From Termitomyces sp. T153 (Eukaryota; Basidiomycota; Agaricomycetes; Agaricales; Lyophyllaceae): DNA of 64,000 nucleotides. Both the position numbers and the translations under genes were made by a program. A model generated the notes under the pieces. It saw nothing but the letters and a program-made list of their open reading frames with translations, had not been told where the DNA came from and ran no database searches. Below are positions 45,141 to 56,733 of the stretch, in pieces (the first letter of the stretch is position 1; each line of letters starts with the position of its first letter). Where the stretch lies: contig JACKQL020000010.1 in the NCBI GenBank assembly GCA_018296165.2, positions 1,054,001 through 1,118,000 of the forward strand. Direction: 5' to 3'.

Positions 45141-45224
45141 ACTCATGGGTGGGATGCTATATCCCACCCACTTTTTCTTTTGTACTATTGTTGTGAGTCT
45201 GTTGACAGACTCAAAAGGGAGGTA

Positions 45225-45480
45225 TGTAATGGAGTGCCATTACTACTCATTACTTGCACAAATACTTTAATGTAATTATTATTATCATCATTATTATGAC
45301 TATACAGTAGTGTCACCTGATGCTACCTATAAAGACCATTATTGTGATTATGTAAGGTGGCATCTTACTTCATACTTTGTAAACAGAAATACAACTGGTT
45401 TGACTTATGTAGTGTGAACCATAAGCTGTGTGACCCATAACAGAAACTTGTGTTCTCTGCACAGCAGCTAGGTGGTGACA
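45225..45480 (+). repeat. Probable 3' LTR of the family-C gypsy
   Basis: TGTAATGGAGTGCCATTACT follows a purine tract AAAAGGGAGGTA, as an LTR should. The end is tentatively placed at GGTGGTGACA (about 45480). No 5' partner was found, so the extent is uncertain. Confidence 0.45.
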
Positions 45481-45839
45481 GATGTCATCACCAACTTCCA
45501 GCACACATAAAAGTTTGATAAATTCAATGCACAGCTCAGAAGAGGATGTTCAACATAGAACTACCCATCGGACAGGACACTGAAAGACTGGAATAGTGAA
45601 AAAATAGAAACAAAGTCTACATCTTCAATTGTGTCAAGTTGATACTGGGTTGTGGAATGGATTTGGTTGAGCAAGAAGATTGTTGTGGTCTCAGTTCAGA
45701 TGTTTAAATCACCCAAGTAATATTGAGGCTATACTATGCTAAGCTATGCAATGTAAGCTACTAAACACTGAATGCACCTAGATTGGGGAGCTCCAACAAT
45801 GGCAGAATGACTATGTCTATATTAGCAGTCTCCTCCATA
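45481..45839. other. Unassigned transition to the host island
   Basis: No gene is seen. CpGs become frequent only after about 45850. Confidence 0.4.
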
Positions 45840-46770
45840 GTATGAGTGACCTTGGTAGCGGGGGTGGTGATTGGCTCCACCTTGCACTTAAAATTCTCGG
45901 TAAAAATCAGATCATCCAAGTAGGTGTAGTACAAGTGGAGTTGATCCTGAAGGAGGGAAAGGATTACATGTCTGTAGATTGAAGGCTGATTATCCCATTA
46001 GTTTACACTGATTTAGATCAAACCTCTTACTCACCCTATAGACCATGATCCGCCTCCTCCATGGTCACATGCAGTCCCATGCAGTGTCGGAGATATATCA
46101 AGTGTATGATAATTAGTCTGGGCCCTGCCTCAAGCTTGCAACAGACTCTTGGAACTTGTGGGCACTCTTGGAGGCATTAGACAATGTAGTCTAGTAATGA
46201 AGATGAAAGGTGCCAGTAAGATGGATGCAATCTCTTGAAGACAGGGATTAGGACACAAAGTTATACGGAGGTTACCGAAGTATTCAGTCACATGGCTTCG
46301 AAAATTGAAGACATGGTACCTCACACCATGAGTAACCATCATGAAAAACCTCGATCTATTCTGTATCTCGGAATCTGACAGTATGTGTCATGATTACAGT
46401 GGTGGAACCGATCCTCCTCTCCGAAAAGGAAGGTGAAAAAGAGTCTATTCGTCTCGCAGGAGGAGGCAGTCAAGTTGTTTATATTTAGTCTGCCTGCCGA
46501 TATCCTAGATTTTGATTGTCAGCATTAATGCCAAAAATCTTCGGAACAGACTTACTGGCAAGCCGTTGGTAACACAACAGTAAGGTTTCTGTTCAGAGGT
46601 GTTACATCCAGGGACCCATTTGTCACAATGCTGAGTCCTTCAGAGGAATGAATCAAGGGACGCTCTTTGAGACAATAAGTAAAAGCATACACTTTGTCGC
46701 TTAATTTGTCAGCCAAGAAGGATAAGTCTTGTCTAGGATCTTTAACGCGAAGTCCTAGGACGTCAACCAT
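45840..46770 (-). pseudogene. Unidentified multi-exon host gene, possibly decayed
   Basis: The minus strand starts MVDVLGLRVKDPRQDLSFLA and runs to VVLPTACQ, with a GTAAGT donor at about 46551. Using an acceptor near 46490, the frame continues LNINNLTASSCETNRLFFTF and GEEDRFHHCNHDTYCQIPRY. Later pieces are YHVFNFRSHVTEYFGNLRIT (46130-46310), IYLRHCMGLHVTMEEADHGL (about 46030-46090) and, after a GTGAGT...CTACAG intron, LLQDQLHLYYTYLDDLIFTE and KCKVEPITTPATKVTHTMEE. CpG content is host-like. I could not join all exons in one frame and do not recognise the family. It could be a real gene with exon borders I have misjudged, or one that has decayed. Confidence 0.45.
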
Positions 46771-47720
46771 GATCCCGGGAGACTGGTTGCGCTGATTGAA
46801 TTATGTCAAAAAGCCCATCATTACTCGTGGAAAAGAATGTACTGACCCCATCGGTGTGTGTACAACATCGGCGTCTGTCGACCGAACACACCTTTAGAGG
46901 TGTACCATTCTAGATGCGAATAAAGTGACTGAGTTAGACAAGAATTCGAGGGGTAATTCGAGACCTACAGGGTACTTATTATGTACATAATCATAATCAT
47001 TGACCGCCGACACAAATATAGCAGACCCCAGTACGGTTAGTAAAAGCAGAGAAGCGACGCGAGAGAACATCTTTGTGAATGCAGAGCAGGGCGACTGGAG
47101 GTGCTGTAATTATAACAATTCGCTATTAATATTACATGCTGATGAATGGGCCAAGCCAACATCTCTCATTTTTTTCCATGCATCTTTTGCGATCTTTCAT
47201 TTTTTTCCGCACCGAGAAATCATTGTACATAATATGATACCGGCGCTGCTGTCATCTAGGCGACAGCATCAATGACATGGCAATTTGCATTGTCTTGTAT
47301 GGTACTGCATGAAGGGACGCGCATGGGTGATAGACACAGGCTCGATCCATTGAAGCCTGATCTCCAACCACGAAAATGATACTATTTCCCAATTCAGTTG
47401 TTAAAAAAGTACTTATTGTTGACAAGGAGTTGTTGACTACTTACTGTTCCAACTTGACAACTCGGCAGAAGATTATATGGCGTGTGATGCGACTGGATAT
47501 CGTGCGCCGCGGCGGTGCCACAAACGCGAGCCGGCGCCACCGCGTCATTCAACATTCATCATACAATACCCGCTCTCCATACTTCCGGCTATCATTATTT
47601 TGGGCAGCGCATATCTTACTCGATGTACGATACAGAATATCTATGTCGCGCGGAGTCCTTGAGCCCTATTTATGGCAACGCAATTATTATGATTGTGCAA
47701 GTATCCAGTGGAAGAGGATC
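46771..47720. other. Intergenic host DNA
   Basis: CpG-containing sequence without a convincing gene. The plus-strand frame at 47376-47741 shows no family motif and ends inside the tandem array. Confidence 0.45.
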
Positions 47721-48370
47721 AAGATTAGAGTTCAGGATTAAGGAGAGAGCTGAGGCAGATCTGGAGGCGGAGGGCGATGCAGAGCTATGGAGGGTGACAC
47801 TGACAAGAAAGGAAAGCGGAAGACGTTGACTGAAGGATGGAACAAAAATGAAGGAAACGATAAAGATGCCGTATTGGTGAACATTAAAAAGGCCTGTCCT
47901 CAGGAAATCGAAAACTAAATAATGATAAGGACCTCGGACAAAGATTAGAGTTCGGGAGTACGGAGAGAGCTGAGGCAGAGGGCGATGCGGAGATGTGGAG
48001 GGTGACACTAAGAAAGGAAAGCGGAAGACGTTGAATGAAGGATAGAACAAGAATCAAGCGAAACGATAAGGATGCCGTATTGGTGAACATTAACTGCCTT
48101 TCATTAGGAAACCGAAAAATAAATAATGATAAGGACCTCCGACAAAGATTAGAGTTCGGGAGTAGGGAGAGAGTTGGGCGGATATAAAGACGGAGGGAGA
48201 TGCGGAGATATGGAGAGTGACACTGAGAAGAAAGGAGAGAGGAAGACGTTGAATGAAGGATGGAACAAGAATGAGGTGAACATCAACAATTCTCTCTCTA
48301 AGGTCCTTGAATAGGAAACCGACAAATAACTCATGATAAGGAGACGAAGAGGTCCTTAAAGTAGGCAATC
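47721..48370. repeat. Tandem repeat, 204-220 bp x 3
   Basis: Units start at 47721, 47941 and 48145 with AAGATTAGAGTTC. Each carries GGAGAGAG, GGCAGAGGGCGATGC-like, GGAAAGCGGAAGACGTTGA-like and AACATTAA-like blocks in the same order. The array ends about 220 bp before the start of the aminotransferase-like gene. It retains CpGs. Confidence 0.8.
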
Positions 48371-48593
48371 ACAATTCCGAGTCACGAGAAGTGATGTGTA
48401 ATCTAATCTTTCCGCCGAGGCATCAACCCATGACAAGCGTACAGCCAGCAGTCCTTAGCCTGTGATAACCCAGATCTCCCTAACCTGTGACCTATCCCCC
48501 TTCCCACAACCTCCCACACTCCAAAAAAAACACAACCCAAAACCCTCCGTCGGAATTCCGGGGTTTCCCCCACTCTCCAAACCCACCACCATC

Positions 48594-50045
48594 ATGTCCA
48601 CCCCCAACATCTCCAATGCCCGCTCCGCCTTCCCCGCTCTAACCTCCAACCCCACCTACATATTCGCAGACAACGCCGGTGGCTCCCAAGTCGCACAGCC
48701 CGTCATCGACCGCCTCACAAACTACCTAATCAACACGAACGTCCAGCTCGGCGCGGGCTACGCCGTTTCCGTGGCGAGCACGCGTCGGGCTGTGGGCGAG
48801 GCGACGGAGGGCGCCAAAAGGCTTTTTGGTGCTAGGTCCGCGGATGAGGTCGTGTTTTGTGCGAGTGCGACGATGGGGCTGGAGAATTTGGCGAGGGGGC
48901 TAGAGGGGGATGTATGTGAGGGTGATGAAGTTGTTGTTACGACTGAGCATGAAGGTTCGTTAGTGCGTCCGTTGTGAATTTTTGTGGTATTGTGGTCGAA
49001 TGTTTTTTTAAGCTAATGTTGGGCCGTGGAAGAAGCTTGCGGCGAGGAGGGGTGCGGTTGTTAAGGTTTGGAAGGCGAGCCGGATGGGAGATGGTGGGAA
49101 CCCGTTCGCGCTTGGCTTGAAGGTTGACGAACTACTTCCGCTTATCACTAAGAATACGAGGCTTGTGGCGTTCACGGCGTGTTCTAACATTCTTGGATCG
49201 GTGGTGCCTGTGAAAGAAGTCGTGGCGGCTCTAAGGGCTGACGCTAGGAAAAAGGGAGCACGGAAGGTAGAAGTTGCAGTTGATTGCGTGGCGTATTCAC
49301 CACATCGGTTAATTGACGTTCAAGAATGGGACGTCGATTTTGCCGTGTTTTCTTTTTACAAGGTAAGTAGTGGTAAAAACAACATGTTACGATCTTACAT
49401 CCATTTCGTGACAGGTCTACGGCCCACACATCTCAGCTCTATACGTCCGATCCGAAGCGCTCCACGCATCGACGAAACCTCTCGTGCACCACTTTCTGAA
49501 GATGGACGATACGGCATCCAAGCTGCAGCCAGGAGGACCAGGCTACGAATTGGCGTACGCATCGACAGGAGCAGTCGAATATCTCCTCTCCCTGACGCCC
49601 TTCCGCGATCTGAGGAAGACATTCGACGCGATCGCGGAGTATGAACAGAGTCTTCTGCGTCCGCTGCTGGGGTTTTTGTGTGCGAGTGAACAGAGGGAGA
49701 GGGGCGTTAGGGTTGTGGGTGAGGAGAAGGTGGATTTGTCGAGGGTCCCGACGGTTTCGTTTGTGGTTGTTGGGAAGAAGCCGATTAGGAGTAGAGATAT
49801 TGTGAGAGTGTTTGATCAGAAGGGCGGGGTGAGTGTGCGCGATGAAGCGAAAGAAACACTTGTTTATGTTTTTTTTGTAGATTGGTATCCGTTATGGTCA
49901 CTTTTATGCTTATTCAATGGTCAAGGAATCGTTGCCCGATATCGACGTTGACGACGGGGTTGTCAGGATATCTCTTGTTCATTATAACACCGTTGAGGAG
50001 GTTAGTAGGATTATCGAGATCCTCAAGGAAATTTTAGCGCAGTAA
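48594..50045 (+). CDS. Class-V aminotransferase / cysteine desulfurase-like protein
   Basis: Four exons (48594-48954, 49013-49362, 49415-49828, 49881-50045) encode 429 residues. The introns are 58, 52 and 52 bp with GT-AG borders. The start has ACCACCATCATGTCC context. The fold-type I PLP enzyme is shown by YIFADNAGGSQVAQPVIDRL, SADEVVFCASATMGLENLAR and VVTTEHEANVGPWKKLA (across intron 1). VAVDCVAYSPHRLIDVQEWD carries the Asp that binds the pyridine nitrogen. The PLP Lys is in FAVFSFYKVYGPH at the intron 2 junction. The C-terminal part has IGIRYGHFYAYSMVKESLP and ISLVHYNTVEEV. It resembles the cysteine-desulfurase-like subfamily typified by bacterial VC1184 rather than mitochondrial Nfs1. The substrate is unknown. 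It appears intact. HUA1-like lies 295 bp downstream on the same strand. Confidence 0.88.
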
Positions 50046-50339
50046 GTCAAGGAGTAGGCAGTGTAGGACATTATGATTCTGTTTTGAAACTCGCGCCCTT
50101 ACCGGAGCTTTCGGAATCAAGTTCAGATCATATGCAGCGTCGAATAGGAAAGTTTCGATATAGAAGATATCCGTATTATGGCATATCAGTCAGGAAAGTC
50201 AATCAGTCGGATTTGCTACGGCCCATGACATACTCATTATCTTGTAATACTATATACAGCCTCGGTTGTCGGACTACTGCGGGGTTTGAAATCAGCGTCA
50301 TTGCTATATACCACATCCCACTCCTAATAGTTATCGACG

Positions 50340-51554
50340 ATGGCAACAACAAGCTCGACAAATAATCCATTCCGCTCGCACGCAGCCTCGTCGCCATCAA
50401 ACGCAGCGCCGTCCGACTCTGGCGCACTCGACGAAGAGCTCCCGCCCGCATACACTCTCACGCCCGACGTCCAGCACGGCGAATCGACCGTCCAGTATGG
50501 CCCCCAGCGCCCGTTCCAGGCCGCACCTCCGCCTGTGCAACTACATTCACGGCCCACACTGCAATCCACACCAACAATTACCGTCCAGCCACCGCACACG
50601 CCCTCCGTCCTGCAGCAGATACGAAACACCATCACATCTGCGATCGACGACGTGAGCACTGGATCCAGCTGGTCCACGTATCCGGGGCGGCCTATGTCGG
50701 GTTATGATGTGGGATCCAGGTATGACGTACGCCAAATACTGAAGATCCCACTAACACTAGTCAACAGCACAAATGCACCGCCTCTGCCGCCACGCCCAGC
50801 ATCGACCTCGTCCGTCTCCGATTTCGCACGCGACTTTTACGCTGCCGGCCCCGGGTCAGCTGACACGCAACAGCCACATGCATCCACATCCGCATCCGCG
50901 TCGCCGCCAATATCGAGTGTGGCGCCGACAACGACACCCACGCCCGGCCGTGTGCTCCTCCGCGATGGCAAAATGCTCGTCTACCCAAAAGACTTTCTCT
51001 GCCACAAATGTACGTCCCACAGGTCTCTCCTCACACGTGCACCCATCGCACCCACAGGCTTCAACACAGGCTACAAACACTCTGACCCCACACACCCCTG
51101 CAAAAAATGCTGGTCCAAATACTCCAAGCCCTTCTCCGGCCCCCTTGCATATGCATTCTCCCTCCCCGCCTCACACGCAGACTCACCACTCTCCTCCAAA
51201 TCTAAATGGACGTCAAAGACTCAAACGACGTTTCAGCGCCCGCTGCCTGATCTCCTCAGATCGCGCTGGCAGAGACCCCAAGCTCCTGCTCCCCTCCCAC
51301 CCCCTCCCCTACCATCCCAGCCCCAGCACCAAAGGATACCCCTCCCAGGGGGCTATGGCTACACACCGGCCCCGACGACGTGCCCGTACGCAAGCGGACG
51401 CCGCCCGCCGAATGCTGTCGTGTACACCGCGGGGGATCCGAGGCTTGGAGGCAGGCCCTGTTGGAACTGTGATGGTAAAGGAAGCGTTAGTTTATTGTTT
51501 TTGGGGTCGGAGGTGTGTGAGGTTTGTTCGGGCGTTGGCAGGGTGTGGAGATGA
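50340..51554 (+). CDS. HUA1: HUA1-like zinc-finger proline-rich protein
   Basis: Three exons (50340-50719, 50768-51009, 51058-51554) encode 372 residues. Both introns are 48 bp, so the unspliced frame is also open. Splicing restores a zinc-finger pair: FLCHKCFNTGYKHSDPTHPC and KKCW. The N-terminal third is Pro/Ser/Thr-rich and carries a PPAY motif (ELPPAYTLTP), a WW-domain ligand of Rsp5-type ubiquitin ligases. The C-terminus has PGGYGYTPAPTTCPYASGRR, AVVYTAGDPRLGGRPCWNCD and CEVCSGVGRVW, the J-protein-like Cys repeats of yeast Hua1. Hua1 has been linked to cortical actin patches and to Rsp5-dependent ubiquitylation; a similar role here is inferred. All paired cysteines are present, so the gene looks functional. 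Confidence 0.87.
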   Translation: MATTSSTNNPFRSHAASSPSNAAPSDSGALDEELPPAYTLTPDVQHGESTVQYGPQRPFQAAPPPVQLHSRPTLQSTPTITVQPPHTPSVLQQIRNTITSAIDDVSTGSSWSTYPGRPMSGYDVGSRYDVRQILKIPLTLVNSTNAPPLPPRPASTSSVSDFARDFYAAGPGSADTQQPHASTSASASPPISSVAPTTTPTPGRVLLRDGKMLVYPKDFLCHKCTSHRSLLTRAPIAPTGFNTGYKHSDPTHPCKKCWSKYSKPFSGPLAYAFSLPASHADSPLSSKSKWTSKTQTTFQRPLPDLLRSRWQRPQAPAPLPPPPLPSQPQHQRIPLPGGYGYTPAPTTCPYASGRRPPNAVVYTAGDPRLGGRPCWNCDGKGSVSLLFLGSEVCEVCSGVGRVWR

Positions 51555-53632
51555 CCGGGGAACGATATATTGACTCTTTGTGTGCTCTGAAGGAATAGTT
51601 ACATTTAGATCAGGAGATGGTATTATATTGATATGATCTGTAGAAAAGAAAATCCAACAACATCAGGGATGTATCCGAAGCAGCACACCATACAAGTCAT
51701 GTTCAAGTGCGCAACTTGAAGTTAACAGGATGCATTTCACCCAGTTTCTGGGAAGATGTAGATATGACAAGTTTCCTTCCCACAAAAAAAGTTGGAAACA
51801 CACCACCAAAAAAAAGAAAAACCAACAACAACGTTAGGGTGTCCTATGGAATACAACGGGCTTTTATACTATGCTAAAATATATAGTGATCCCATGACAA
51901 ACTGTAGGAGTCTCTGACAAGTAAAAAAGGGGAACTGAATCAGGAGTAAATAAGTAAATAAGGATTCAGTACGAGAATACTCTTGGTGACCCAGATATGA
52001 AATGAGATGTTGGATGGCTTTGGCTGCCATCGATATTTTGCAGATCCTTTAGAAAATGAAAGATTTACATCTCTAGTATGCAAAGTATGAGTATTAAGTT
52101 GTGTATTTTTTGCCAGAGACATCCCAATGGAAGGGGTCATTTTGAATTTGAAATGAAATGTGACAGTTCTGTGACCCTGCCGAACTTTAGGATTCTGCAA
52201 GAGTCCAGGGGGTAGGATGCTGATTTCAGTTTGAATATTTGGCATGCTAATTTGTCCCTCTGTTGTTTGCAGCTTGCCTCACCCTCTTATATACATTATA
52301 TATGTTCAAATCAAGTCAGATCAGAAGATACTATGTACTTCACTTACATGATGACTCCAGGAACAATTGAACCTTTATTCTTCTTACAATACATAGATGA
52401 AAGTAGATGAAATAGCAAAATTTGACCATCCTCACAAGTTTGATTTTTACTATTTTTTTGGCTTCACATACAGAAATCTGAATTGGAGGATCTATGTATG
52501 ATATGTCTGGCATTGCTGAAAATAATTGATGGAAGAATTGAAGGGGAATCATGACAAGTAGGAGCCCGTTACCTGTGCCATTTCATATCTAGGTCACATT
52601 TCATATCAGGGTCACTGACACTGAAGGAAAACATATCTACATGGGCATGTGCTGAGTCAAGTCATGACATTACCTCCCCATTCAATGCAAAAACTCCAGG
52701 CAAGAATACATAGATATCAGTCAAAGGTTATGGAATAAGAATGAAGACTCAAGAATTGTATTTGATGAAGGAGATTCTGCATGCCACAGCAGAGTTAGCA
52801 TGGTGAAAGTCAACAATCATATAGGAAGTACCATCTTGTATATGTGACTTCAGTTCCCAGGTGTCTCTAGAGGTTGATTAATCCTTCCATCTAACAAGGT
52901 ATTCCAGTTTGTTGTTACAAATGTGTGAGTCAAGTATCTTGGAAGGTTCCCAACTCTCTCCTCTAACATTGAAGGTAATGTGGGGGGCAGGGCAGTGGAA
53001 TCTATTGGGTGTATATCTGCAAACCTTTGATAAATGTTGGGTGCATGCACCATGATTGGGGTAGTTTGAGTTGATAAGTGTGAAGGGAATGCTTTCTGAG
53101 AATGGGAAATGGTCTGAGGTGTTTCCAATCTAGTTTTTTCTTTCTTTGACTTTCCTGTGAAAATATGCTCTGCATTGAGCCAAATCTTGTTTCCCTCTTT
53201 AGCCTCCTTCAGGTTGGTAGTGCCAATTGTGGATGCAATCTATATTATCTGCTGTTCCCTTTCACACAGCCTGAGTCTCTTGCAAAGTGAGTTCATTTGT
53301 GTTGCAGACTTATCTGCTGTTTCTGGGTTCCTTGATTTCAGGGTAGGATCAAGACTAGTATTAACTTTCTTTCCTTTATTGATAAAGAATAAAGATTTAT
53401 CTGATTGTTTTGTCAAAATTCTGCCAAAGGTGACCAATCTGCTCAATCATCCATATGATGCATTCTGTTTGACTGTTGGTTTGTGGATGATGGGATACTT
53501 CTATTGCAGGCACCCCAATGCCCCAAAAGTGATTAGAATTACAGGTATCTACTTTATCTCCACAGCTGACCAAGCAATCTGCAGTCTCTTCTACCCAGTC
53601 TGTCAGGATGCCACATGCTAAAGGGGGGGCAA
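51555..53632 (-). other. 3' flank, then CpG-poor sequence with decayed coding remnants
   Basis: CpG is normal until about 51870 and then falls sharply. Minus-strand frames include 52850-53128 (PTLPSMLEERVGNLPRYLTH, then TNWNTLLDGRINQPLE) and 51940-52245 (KVRQGHRTVTFHFKFKMTPS). They look protein-like and probably belong to one decayed minus-strand gene, but I do not recognise it. In-frame stops separate the pieces. Confidence 0.35.
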
Positions 53633-54034
53633 TGTCAGGGAACTGCTCTTATCAGACCCTCTGATTGCTTCCTGTATTCTGAGTCTGTCAATCATTATCA
53701 ACCTCCAATCTTCTGGCCACAAGTTCTTTTGACCAAGGGCTATCTTTTGATTATTCTTATACATGGTCATGTGCTGGGAGTCTGGAGATCAAGATCATTT
53801 ACAATGGATTTCTGCTTTTGGATTGGATTTCAGATTTGGTTGTTGTTGAGTGTTTTTTTCCAGATGCTTTAGAGTGAATTTTCCAAACACTGGCATTTGA
53901 AATCCTTAACTTGTTCTCTTTGGATCTTCCTCTGCCAGGTCAGTAGCTAGAACTCTGGTAGATGCTCAATAGACTTTGGATCTCCATCTGCCAGTTGTGT
54001 GATTGAGCAACAGCCTCCAGAGGTTGCCCTCACA
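53633..54034 (-). repeat. Solo LTR, family A (402 bp), near-matching target duplication
   Basis: On the plus strand it starts TGTCAGGGAACTGC and ends TTGCCCTCACA. It shares AGGGCTATCTTTTG-like, AATGGATTTC and CAGTTGTGTGATTGAG with the solo LTR at 8326-8883. The flanks are GGCAA (53628-53632) and GGCAT (54035-54039), four of five bases matching, consistent with an aged duplication. Confidence 0.75.
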
Positions 54035-56304
54035 GGCATAACATATGACATATTCTCAATTGGACCTACATACTGATGTAGTTCTGTAGATTTACTTTGA
54101 CCAATTTGTCAGGTACAGTACCAGTTAATTATACCTTGAACTGAGAATTTACTCTTACTGATCTGTCAGATACAAAGTTAGGATTCTAACATACTCAATT
54201 ATGCAATCAAATAGTGGATTCTAAAGTCATTGGAAAGAAAGCCAAGATGTGCACAACACATTATGTTGATGTTGAGAAGAAAGGAGAGTTTGCTGTGCTT
54301 AACAGTGTGGAAGTCACATTGATGGTATCTTCACAGCCCAATTAACAAATTGAGTGAAGTCTGAGTAGGAAGATTGAACTACCTATAAAGGGTACTCTCA
54401 GAAGCACAGCAGAGGAAAGGTGACAAAGTAATGTGGGTTATTATATTCCATGGTTGTGATTGATTACAGTAATATGGCAGTACATTACCTGTAGCAACTA
54501 GTACTTAAGTAAAGAAAAGGACTTTCTCAATATACCTAAATGCTGAAAATTATAAGCATTTGCCAAAAACAATAGGCAGAGAAAGTACTTAGCTTGAAAG
54601 AAATACCACTCCAATGATCCCAAAAGCTGAAAAAATGACCAGAGCAGCAACAACAAAGCAAGAGCAATGGGTCAAGGGTTGAATGCATCACTCAATTCAA
54701 GAAAAATTGATCAGAGTGATAGCCGACATGCCTAACAAACTGGCAGTGCTGGCTATCCTTGGTCTCTTGACAGCCAGTACTGCTTCTGCCCAAAACTCCA
54801 GCTTGCCTCCCCCACCACTTGTGTTACCAGCCCAAGCCAGTGCTCCCAGGATTGCCACAGTAGCCTAAGCATAGGAATGAGAGGTTTAGGAAAAGAGAGG
54901 AGAGGAAAAAGAGCCTCACTACATGTTGCCAAGCCTTGACCATATAGAACCCCAATGCCCAGACCTCCCATTGGCCAACTACAATCCTAGACAACAACAA
55001 AAAACATGTGGATAGCACAAGAGCTAGTAAGAGTGCCATTGCTGCAATGGTGTATAGAGTAGCCAGGATGTATTGATGCACTATGTCAGTGTAGTCCCAT
55101 AGATTACATGTACATGGACTTTAGAAATTGACAGTATGGAATTGTCAACATTTCCTTTCCTCTCATCCCTTTGATATCCATACCACTTCTTCTGCTTCTC
55201 ATTTTTATGATGAGCCTTTCAATAATATATCTTAGCAACAAGGGTTCCTTGTGAGTAACTTTTACCAAGTTTTTTATTGATATTGCTAAGTTCTGCAAAT
55301 AGCTATCTAAAGAGTAGAATAATGGTTTTGATTTATTTCCTTGTATATTCTTCCAAGTACTGATTCTGCCACATATATCCTTTGATTATTCCAACACTGT
55401 AACTGTAGAATGTCCTTCAAAGTGCACAAAACCCTGCATACACTCAATTGACAAAGACATAATTGGTAAGTAGCTGAAATTAAGTGGCTACAGTATGTAT
55501 ATATACTTTTTACATGTGTATAAAATGTTAAATGGCCTTGATGGATGAAATGAACTTCAAAGACCTGATCACAAAGCTAGCCAATGGACCTGACCACAAA
55601 GCTAGCCAATGTTGACTATCAGCTGTATACTTGATGCAGGAGATTGGATATTGCAGATTTAACTTGTTTGGGTCATATCTTTCAGATTGTGAACCCCAAG
55701 ACCCAGTCAAGTATTCTGTAGAAAATTTAGAATGGGTTGCAAATCATACAGTCCATAATATACTGTGAATACTATGCCCCAGGTGCTACTCCAAATGTCT
55801 CATATGCAGGATGAGCTTCAGGAGATGCACAGTGTATTTGTGGAATACCTCTGAGACTGTCATGTCATTCACATGGAAAGAAAGAATGCTGAAATAGGTC
55901 CAAGGGGGGTCAGGATGGCAAAAAGAAAGGAGTTTTGTACTCTCTCACTATGCAGTGGCTAATACCAAACTGGTAGGTTGTTCCATTCAAAGTGTACCAT
56001 CATTTCTTTTTCATGGTTTGGGAGTTGAGCTTGTAAAGGTCTCTCACTTTGAAGTCATGAGAGATGATGGTCACTATCATTCCTGCATCAACATTGGAGA
56101 AATGAGTATGTAGAGATAGAAAGAAGGGCAGTAGGTATGGATCCACTGTTGATTGCAGCTCTCAGGATTGGGTGGCACAAAGGTGCCTACTTACTGCACA
56201 GGGATGGCAGAAGTTGCAGACAGAATGGTTGACTGTGCAGGCATGGGAGAAGAAGACAATGTGTTGACCCTGGTGAGAAGATCATGAAGCACTGCATGGA
56301 GCTA
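54035..56304. other. Unassigned CpG-poor sequence
   Basis: No recognised gene. Minus-strand frame 54824-55081 is hydrophobic and could be a membrane-protein remnant, but has no family motif. A 24-bp tandem duplication around ACAAAGCTAGCCAATG lies at 55563-55611. Confidence 0.35.
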
Positions 56305-56733
56305 CAGTTGCAGACAACTAAACACAACAAATTTGGTAGCAACTTCCCAAGTCAAAATTTGGACAATCTGACTACAGATTCAGACTCAGGACATGAAACT
56401 ATGTCAAAAAACACCCTTCTCAGAATTTTCCCACAAGAATTCAAGGTGGCCAAAATTTTCACAACAAAAATTTGACTAGATTGATGTCCAGTCAAGGGTT
56501 CAAAATGGTGTCAAGATGCATCATTGCAGTCCAAGACACAGTTCTATGCTCTTTCTGCTTTTGAACAGCCCATGCTGCAGCCTTCCCTGTCAATCCAATC
56601 CTATACACACTCATAAATCACCAATAATGATTAACAAAGCACTGAATGACATTGACTGGACAAGAATCAAGTGCACTGAATGCTGCTGTCTTGGCATCTT
56701 CAAATTTTGGTTTTGGTATTTGATGGTAGCAAT

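Larger units (their letters stand above)
36550..45480 (+). mobile_element. Ty3/gypsy element, family C, with two nested solo LTRs
   Basis: Plus-strand order is gag (36550-38960), protease (39000-39363), RT (40900-42038), RNase H (42995-43780), integrase (43837-45140), a purine tract AAAAGGGAGGTA and a probable LTR from 45225. Solo family-B LTRs split protease (39364-40454) and RT (42039-42994). Very low CpG and many stops show an old, dead copy. A related RT fragment lies at 11450-12030. Confidence 0.85.

Noticed and set aside
47376..47741. 121-residue plus-strand frame before the tandem array
   Set aside because: No family motif, and it ends inside the repeat. It is more likely intergenic.
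50773..51573. 266-residue frame overlapping the HUA1-like gene
   Set aside because: It is a shadow frame of the high-GC HUA1-like coding region. The zinc-finger cysteines and splice sites support the other frame.
54683..54868. Short frame with a signal-peptide-like start (LAVLAILGLLTASTASA)
   Set aside because: Only 61 residues, opposite a hydrophobic minus-strand frame, in decayed DNA. The hydrophobic run is likely chance.
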